Shown here: positions 33,858 to 39,177 of the stretch, piece by piece
How the letters are laid out: every line of letters starts with the position of its first letter
How positions within the stretch are numbered: position 1 is the first letter of the stretch
Assembly (NCBI GenBank): GCA_902779055.1
Contig: CACZAD010000036.1
Location: forward strand, 1 to 39,177
DNA from: Fibrobacter succinogenes
GTDB taxonomy: Bacteria; Fibrobacterota; Fibrobacteria; Fibrobacterales; Fibrobacteraceae
Reading direction: 5' to 3'
Length of the DNA stretch: 39,177 nucleotides
The notes under the pieces: model-generated
The model's input: the letters and a program-made list of their open reading frames with translations, nothing else
Database searches by the model: none
What the model was told of the DNA's origin: nothing
Made by a program: the position numbers and the translations under genes

Positions 33858-35069
33858 TTAAAATGCGTAAGTTGCAGAAAGTTGATAACGGTTCAAGTCA
33901 GCTTCCTTTACCGCATTTGCGGTCAAGTAATCCGTTTGAATATGAAGGTATTCAAAGCCAAGCGAGAACGCATCCGTCAAATTGTAGGTTGTGTTCGCAA
34001 AGAACGAGAAGTTCTGTTCGCGACCGCCGACTTTTCTGATATCTTCGCGCTTGAGCTTGTCAAGGCCGGCACCCACATTAAAGGCCAACTTTTGAATAAA
34101 CTTAGCCTGCAAGGCGATCCAGCCGCCATAAGCGCCAATGCTCTTTACGCTTTCGGGATCATCAGCATTTGCAGCAAGTCCGCGTCCAATACCTGCAGCA
34201 TATGTATCAAGATTTGCGCCGATAAAGTATTCACCAAGGAAGGTAAAGTTACTTGTGATGGGGAGCGTCAAATCCACATTGAATGACCATGTGGGAATAT
34301 CCTTAGTATCGCCAGTGGCATCCAAGTCAACTTCTTCTTGACCGTAATGACCCGAAACACCTAAACCGAACTTTTTGCCATCAACCCAAAGAGGAAGCGC
34401 AATGCCGATGCGGCCCTGAATCGTGGGGATGTCAGCATCAACGCCAGTTTCCGAGGCAGAAGAAGTGTTGTAAGGCTGCGTTTCGCCAATAGTGCGAACA
34501 AGAGCCACGGCAAAATCCAAAGAGCCATCACCAACAGGAACTTTTTCAGTGAGGCGGAGCTGTGCTCTGCGAAGGCCTGCGTCACCAGAGTTGTTGAGAA
34601 CGCCCGCGTTGAGCGTCGGAGTCACCAACGGAGAAATCAAATCCCATGTTTGACCGCCCAAAATGGAGAAGCCGGACTTGCCAAAGGAAATTTCACCGTA
34701 ACCATGACGGAGTCTCGGATTAGGAGCATTGCCGGAACCGCCGCCATAAAAGTCTACTTCGATCTTACCATTCGCCTTGAAGAACGATGTATCGCTACCG
34801 CTCGAAAGATTGAAGCCGATTCGAGTCAAGTTCGGCGTAAAATGCCAGCCGCCATCGTTTTTATTGGTAATGTCCGATGCAGCAACAAAGTTTGCAAAGT
34901 TGCCGTTATTGCTTTTGGAATCTTCGTAGGCGGCATTCAAGGATGCAAAACCGTAGAGTGTAGCACTTACGCCAGATTTCGTGGTAACCGCGATAGTTTC
35001 AGCGGCAAAAGCGGTAAAAGAAGACAAAAGGATAACTTGAGTTATAGTTTTTTTAATATTGAAATTCAT
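33858..35069 (-). CDS. Outer-membrane porin
   Basis: A 403-residue beta-barrel protein with a signal peptide (MNFNIKKTITQVILLSSFTAFA). It opens with SATLYGFASLNAAYEDS, has alternating polar and aromatic strands throughout (RIGFNL, GEISFG, LGVSGHY, FTFLGEYFIGA), and ends in the assembly signal YQLSATYAF with a terminal Phe. This resembles DcaP- or Gram-negative trimeric porins. As first gene of the operon with the ABC importer it likely gives the same substrate passage across the outer membrane. A 17-base gap separates it from the binding-protein gene. A Cys-codon leader peptide lies 102 bases upstream. Confidence 0.85.
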   Translation of the reverse strand: MNFNIKKTITQVILLSSFTAFAAETIAVTTKSGVSATLYGFASLNAAYEDSKSNNGNFANFVAASDITNKNDGGWHFTPNLTRIGFNLSSGSDTSFFKANGKIEVDFYGGGSGNAPNPRLRHGYGEISFGKSGFSILGGQTWDLISPLVTPTLNAGVLNNSGDAGLRRAQLRLTEKVPVGDGSLDFAVALVRTIGETQPYNTSSASETGVDADIPTIQGRIGIALPLWVDGKKFGLGVSGHYGQEEVDLDATGDTKDIPTWSFNVDLTLPITSNFTFLGEYFIGANLDTYAAGIGRGLAANADDPESVKSIGAYGGWIALQAKFIQKLAFNVGAGLDKLKREDIRKVGGREQNFSFFANTTYNLTDAFSLGFEYLHIQTDYLTANAVKEADLNRYQLSATYAF

Positions 35070-35170
35070 GGAAAAATCTCCTAATTTTTTATGAGTTGGG
35101 AAACCACGCAGAGCAATATTCTGCGCACAATTAGAACCGCCATTCAGCCATCAAAAAGGTAGCGGCTTAT

Positions 35171-35200
35171 TTACTGAAGGATTTTACAGCTACAACACAT
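35171..35200 (-). CDS. Cysteine-codon leader peptide (porin/ABC operon)
   Basis: A 9-codon frame, MCCSCKILQ, with GAGGA 8 bases upstream. TGT TGT AGC TGT puts three Cys codons in the first five positions. Beyond it GCCGC can pair with GCGGT, and TTCAG at the peptide end with CTGAA in the loop, so alternative folds exist; CGCAGA-N7-TCTGCG follows at about 35109-35127. No T-run follows, so control may be through Rho or translation instead of a classical terminator. The fourth Cys leader of this island. Confidence 0.65.
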   Translation of the reverse strand: MCCSCKILQ

Positions 35201-35262
35201 ATAGGTATCCTCGTGTTGATTTGTTTGTACATCGGAACACAGTGTCCTCGACTGCGGTGCAT

Positions 35263-35291
35263 AAATTAGAAAACAAATAACTATTTGTAAA
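35263..35291 (-). promoter_or_regulatory. Promoter of the porin/ABC operon
   Basis: On the minus strand TTTACA (35286-35291), 17 bases, TAATTT (35263-35268), with start near 35256. GGACAC-T-GTGTTCC (about 35232-35246) in the leader is an imperfect palindrome. The other bases of 35070-35439 hold the leader peptide above and the terminator below. Confidence 0.55.
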
Positions 35292-35378
35292 ATACTTTAT
35301 TTTTATCACTTGATATAAGGTTTGTCTTTACATATAAGATAATCTTATGAGCATTATATACAAATAGCAAAAGACTAT

Positions 35379-35408
35379 AAAAAATGCCGGCTGATGAATC
35401 AGTCGGCA
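35379..35408 (-). terminator. Rho-independent terminator of the nitrogenase-like H-D-K operon
   Basis: TGCCGGCTGAT-GA-ATCAGTCGGCA (35385-35408), one G-U pair, followed on the minus strand by six Ts. It separates this operon from the porin/ABC operon. Confidence 0.92.
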
Positions 35409-35439
35409 CTATTGTTGATGATAGTGAAGAAGCAGTAAC

Positions 35440-36798
35440 TTATTTTCCGCCAACGGAAGCGCTGTAAATCTTTTCAAGCAGATTGAGAGCGCCCTTGTAA
35501 CCGACAAAGCTTCGATTGATAATCAAAGTTTCGCTGGAAGGAGGCGTAATTTCGAAGAACAACGCATCCTTTTCATTGGCAATAGTAATTTCCCAAGAAG
35601 AGGCGAGAATCAACGGCTTTCCAGAAGAGAAGTTCACTTCCTTAATAGCCTTTTCAATCAAGTAGCCGTCTTCTTCAAATTCCACCTGAACATCGACACC
35701 TTCGCTGATGTTATGGAATGCGTCTTCGATACCCTTGCGGAACTTCTGCGGAGGATCATCCGAAATGATGACCTTGCGCGGAATAAGACCGATTTGGTCA
35801 GCGAGGAACTTGGTATAGGCAAGAGAGTAAGCGGAATCTGCCGTAATAGCAAATTCGCTCGGCATACCATACCAGTATTCAGCGAAGAATTCAGAGAAAT
35901 GTTCAAGATAATAGTAATAGATGCCATTTTCTTGTTCAATGAACTTTTCACTCTGTTCCTTGTCAATTCCGGCAAAATCAACAACCTTGCGGATAAACGC
36001 AGCAGTCGCTTCTGCACCGATAGGAATTTCAGGAATGTGGAGGAACGGCTGACCATATTTCTTTTCAAGGTGTTCTGCGTTTCTCACGCCCACCCACGGC
36101 GAAAGCACCAAGTTAAACTGAGCTTCAGGAATGCGCAGCCAATCCTTGACACCGTTATTTTCAGGTCCAAAGAGAACATTGACTTCGAAACCTGCGCCAC
36201 GGAGAATGCGAGCGATTTCCTGATAGTCACCACGCCAGTTCTGGTTGTAGTAAGGAACTTCAAACCAAAGGTTCACCAGGCCCTTCTTGCGTTCGCCCTT
36301 GTAATCACCTACGAACTGATCAATGATGGCATTCACAACTTCTTCGTGACCGAAAAGGTTGTTGCCCTTGAAGCCAGCCGTATCTACAGCGACAATCGGG
36401 TAACCCATATCGCGATATTCATTCACCAAGCTCGGAACGTCATCACCAATGAGGCCGCCCACGCAACCCGTGAGAACAACATAGAGATCGCCATTGAAAA
36501 CCTTGAGCGTCGATTTGATCAACTGATCCAAAGTCTTGACACCACCGAACACAATGTCGTTTTCGGTAGAGTTTGCGCTCGGCATGTTACCGGCACCGGC
36601 AAAAGTGCTACCCTGGAAGCCATTTTCAAAAGTGAGGAATGCCGTTTGCTTAAGCTGGCAACCCGGAGAGCAGTTGGCAATAGGAACAGCCCTCTTAATG
36701 CCGACAACCGTATTGGATGCACCAACAGCACAACCAACGCGAGGATCCGAAATAGAATTACTCTTTTTCTTTTTAGCAATATTAAGAACTTCTGACAT
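35440..36798 (-). CDS. Nitrogenase-like beta subunit (NifK/NifN/MarK-like), pair B
   Basis: A 452-residue component-1 beta-type protein. Cys23, Cys47 (ANCSPGC) and Cys112 (LTGCVGGLIGDD) fit the NifK P-cluster ligands; Cys43 is an extra neighbour. NDIVFGGVKTLDQLI is the family block. It is a paralogue of the 24807 protein (shared AGFKGNN, LVLSPW, IPEIPIGAEAT/LPIGAAETT). It starts 15 bases after the D-like stop and ends the operon. Expected to form a tetramer with the D-like subunit and accept electrons from the NifH protein encoded first. Confidence 0.85.
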   Translation of the reverse strand: MSEVLNIAKKKKSNSISDPRVGCAVGASNTVVGIKRAVPIANCSPGCQLKQTAFLTFENGFQGSTFAGAGNMPSANSTENDIVFGGVKTLDQLIKSTLKVFNGDLYVVLTGCVGGLIGDDVPSLVNEYRDMGYPIVAVDTAGFKGNNLFGHEEVVNAIIDQFVGDYKGERKKGLVNLWFEVPYYNQNWRGDYQEIARILRGAGFEVNVLFGPENNGVKDWLRIPEAQFNLVLSPWVGVRNAEHLEKKYGQPFLHIPEIPIGAEATAAFIRKVVDFAGIDKEQSEKFIEQENGIYYYYLEHFSEFFAEYWYGMPSEFAITADSAYSLAYTKFLADQIGLIPRKVIISDDPPQKFRKGIEDAFHNISEGVDVQVEFEEDGYLIEKAIKEVNFSSGKPLILASSWEITIANEKDALFFEITPPSSETLIINRSFVGYKGALNLLEKIYSASVGGK

Positions 36799-36813
36799 TT
36801 TTAAACTCCCTTA

Positions 36814-38424
36814 TTATGCTTTTCCCGATTCGGATTCCTTTTCGTTATTTTTGCTGAACTTAAGATTTCTCGGTTCCGGCAAATCGTTGAGTGTTTCTGG
36901 ATGGTTCGTCAGGTAGAACGGATCGTCCTGAGAAAGCCACCAATCAGAATACGGGAGCTTCACATTACGCTTGAGAACTTGGTTAAACTTTGTACGTGAA
37001 AGAACGCCCTTGAGCATTTCGCCGATGCGGAGGATACCTTCGTAACCCACCGGAATATGTTCGTCGCCCATAGTGAGGGTCGGGTAACCAAGGTGACCAG
37101 CAACAGATGCAAGGCCCGGATGACGAATAAGCAAGAAGTCCGTCTTGGCGCGCTTCAAAAGCTGCGGGAGTTGGAAGGCACGAGTCTTACTTACCGTATA
37201 GTGCGGGATGTCGCCATAAGTTTCCACAAGTTCCTTCAAAGTATCCTGATGCTTACCAGCACCGTCGTAAATCGGGTCATGATGGAACACGAGAGCCGCA
37301 TCATGGCCAATTCCAAGTTCCGAAAGAACGCTGATAAGGCCGTGAGCATAAGCAGAACCAGTCATCACGATGCCATTCTTGCCCTTGAAAAATTCGCGGA
37401 GTTCAGCAAGCTTCGGAGCGATACGCTTATGTTCACTTTCGATGTATTCTTCGACTTCTTTTTCCTTGCCGACAACTTTTGCAATAGCGCGAAGCCATTC
37501 GTCAGTACCCTTGATACCATAAGGCTGCGGAGCATCAATTTGCGGAACGCCGAAGGATTCTTCAAGAGCCGTTGCCATGTAACCACCCAACGTATCGCAG
37601 AAGGTTGCAGTCGCTACAGCTTCCGAAGCCTGGCGGATTTCATCGTAAGAGGCCGTATCCAAGAGGTAGTTGACGCGGAGCCCAAGCGGGGCAAGCATTT
37701 CAGAGAAGTAGTCCGTTCCCCAAAGGGCAACGATGTTCAGCAAATCGTTTTGCTTTTTAGTCGGGTGGCGATTCACAATTTGACGGAGAACGCCATGGAA
37801 AGCAATATCAAAGCCGGTAGACCAATGCTTGGAACGGAAACCTTCACAGTGCAGCGGGATTACAGGCACGCCAACTTCTGGTTCCATTTCTTCGGCAATA
37901 GAGTCGATATCTTCACCGATGATAGCTGTAGCACAAGCCATGCCAATGAAAATTGCTTTTGGATTATAGCGTTCCTTTGTATCGCGAATTGTTTGGCGGA
38001 GCTTTTCGGAAGCACCAAACACCATGTCCTGTTCTTTCAGGTTGGTGCTGATGTTCAAAGTATTTTGTAGAGGTTTGCCGCGACGCTTAAGGCCCACATG
38101 CATAGCAAGGTTAAACTTGGAGTTTTCGCCACTGCAACCGATTGGAGAATGGTCAATCAAGGCGCAGTCCGTGAGGTTTCCCACCTGACACTGGACAATA
38201 GCATTGGAGCACATCGTTTCTTGGTTGAGCGGAGAAGCGAGTTCGCAAAGCTTACAGCCGCCACCCTTGCCTGCACAGCCACCGTGCTTTTTAGCACTGC
38301 GTTCGTCGTAAGCGGATTCCTTGATCAAGTCGCTGGCCTTGCCGTCCCAACCGATAATTGTACCCAGTCGATATTCGCGGTTTTCGACCGAGGTCATATT
38401 TAAATTAATGTTAGTTGATGCCAT
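36814..38424 (-). CDS. Nitrogenase-like alpha subunit (NifD/NifE/MarD-like), pair B
   Basis: A 536-residue component-1 alpha-type protein. P-cluster-type Cys72, Cys97 (DHSPIGC) and Cys164 (GMACATAIIGED) are in place; Cys276, 11 residues before LEESFGVP, matches the cofactor ligand Cys275 of NifD. As in pair A, Gln191 and His195 of NifD are Trp and Asp here (WSTGFDIA) and no His stands at the His442 position (MGDEHIPVGYEG). A Cys-rich N-terminal insert, CAGKGGGCKLC (Cys50, Cys57, Cys60), is absent from pair A in this form and could bind another cluster or zinc. Likely a non-N2-reducing, 8Fe-cofactor enzyme, perhaps cleaving C-S bonds. It follows nifH by 26 bases. Confidence 0.85.
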   Translation of the reverse strand: MASTNINLNMTSVENREYRLGTIIGWDGKASDLIKESAYDERSAKKHGGCAGKGGGCKLCELASPLNQETMCSNAIVQCQVGNLTDCALIDHSPIGCSGENSKFNLAMHVGLKRRGKPLQNTLNISTNLKEQDMVFGASEKLRQTIRDTKERYNPKAIFIGMACATAIIGEDIDSIAEEMEPEVGVPVIPLHCEGFRSKHWSTGFDIAFHGVLRQIVNRHPTKKQNDLLNIVALWGTDYFSEMLAPLGLRVNYLLDTASYDEIRQASEAVATATFCDTLGGYMATALEESFGVPQIDAPQPYGIKGTDEWLRAIAKVVGKEKEVEEYIESEHKRIAPKLAELREFFKGKNGIVMTGSAYAHGLISVLSELGIGHDAALVFHHDPIYDGAGKHQDTLKELVETYGDIPHYTVSKTRAFQLPQLLKRAKTDFLLIRHPGLASVAGHLGYPTLTMGDEHIPVGYEGILRIGEMLKGVLSRTKFNQVLKRNVKLPYSDWWLSQDDPFYLTNHPETLNDLPEPRNLKFSKNNEKESESGKA

Positions 38425-38450
38425 AGATTTTTACCTCCTGCCGATTCTCG

Positions 38451-39177
<727 letters not shown>

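Overview
The window looks like one contig from a gut or rumen Fibrobacter (phylum Fibrobacterota). Three things point there: a secreted protein (11519-12898) ending in the Fibrobacter succinogenes major paralogous domain; a lipoprotein lichenase/laminarinase of family GH16 (1154-2179) with the circularly permuted order known from the F. succinogenes lichenase; and many GATCCCGG...CCGGGATGAC palindromes between genes. The left edge cuts alaS. The right edge cuts a nifH-family gene at the very base where a second copy of that gene (22790-23538) is damaged, so both are probably assembly break points.

Positions 1-22.6 kb are mostly ordinary chromosome: pyruvate formate-lyase (pflB) and its activase (pflA), the pilus motor and platform genes pilT and pilC, a membrane-anchored thioredoxin-like protein, epmA, sufS, an Rpn-family nuclease, a phospholipase-D-like protein, a small tandem CxxC protein, an EcsC/DUF1232 membrane cluster, metY, cysK, mnmA and a DUF2442/DUF4160 pair.

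Positions 18-39.2 kb form a sulfur island. A nifH-family gene (minus strand) diverges from a plus-strand operon of NifB-like, NifK/N-like and NifD/E-like genes (23942-27597). Next come a SAM methyltransferase (27909-28751) and a cystathionine-lyase/synthase plus cysteine-synthase-like pair (29053-31132). Facing these on the minus strand are an outer-membrane porin and a TauABC/SsuABC-like importer (31224-35069), and upstream of them a second nitrogenase-like operon H-D-K (35440-39177). Both D/K pairs keep the P-cluster cysteines and the cofactor-binding cysteine of nitrogenase, but lack the cofactor His and the active-site Gln/His needed for N2 reduction. With metY and the transsulfuration genes nearby, the best reading is two methylthio-alkane-reductase-like (Mar-like) C-S bond-cleaving systems, not nitrogen fixation. 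This is inference from motifs and context.

The most striking regulatory feature is four tiny reading frames rich in Cys codons, one in each 5' leader: before metY (18142), the methyltransferase (27752), the transsulfuration pair (28861) and the porin/ABC operon (35200, minus). Two are followed by textbook attenuator terminators, and three share an ACGGGC segment at or just before the stop codon that can pair with the 5' arm of the following hairpin. Together they suggest a regulon controlled by ribosome stalling at Cys codons when cysteine is short. Working model: organosulfur compounds enter through the porin and ABC importer, the nitrogenase-like enzymes release a thiol, MetY and CysK fix sulfur into methionine and cysteine, the transsulfuration pair interconverts them, and Cys-tRNA supply sets expression.
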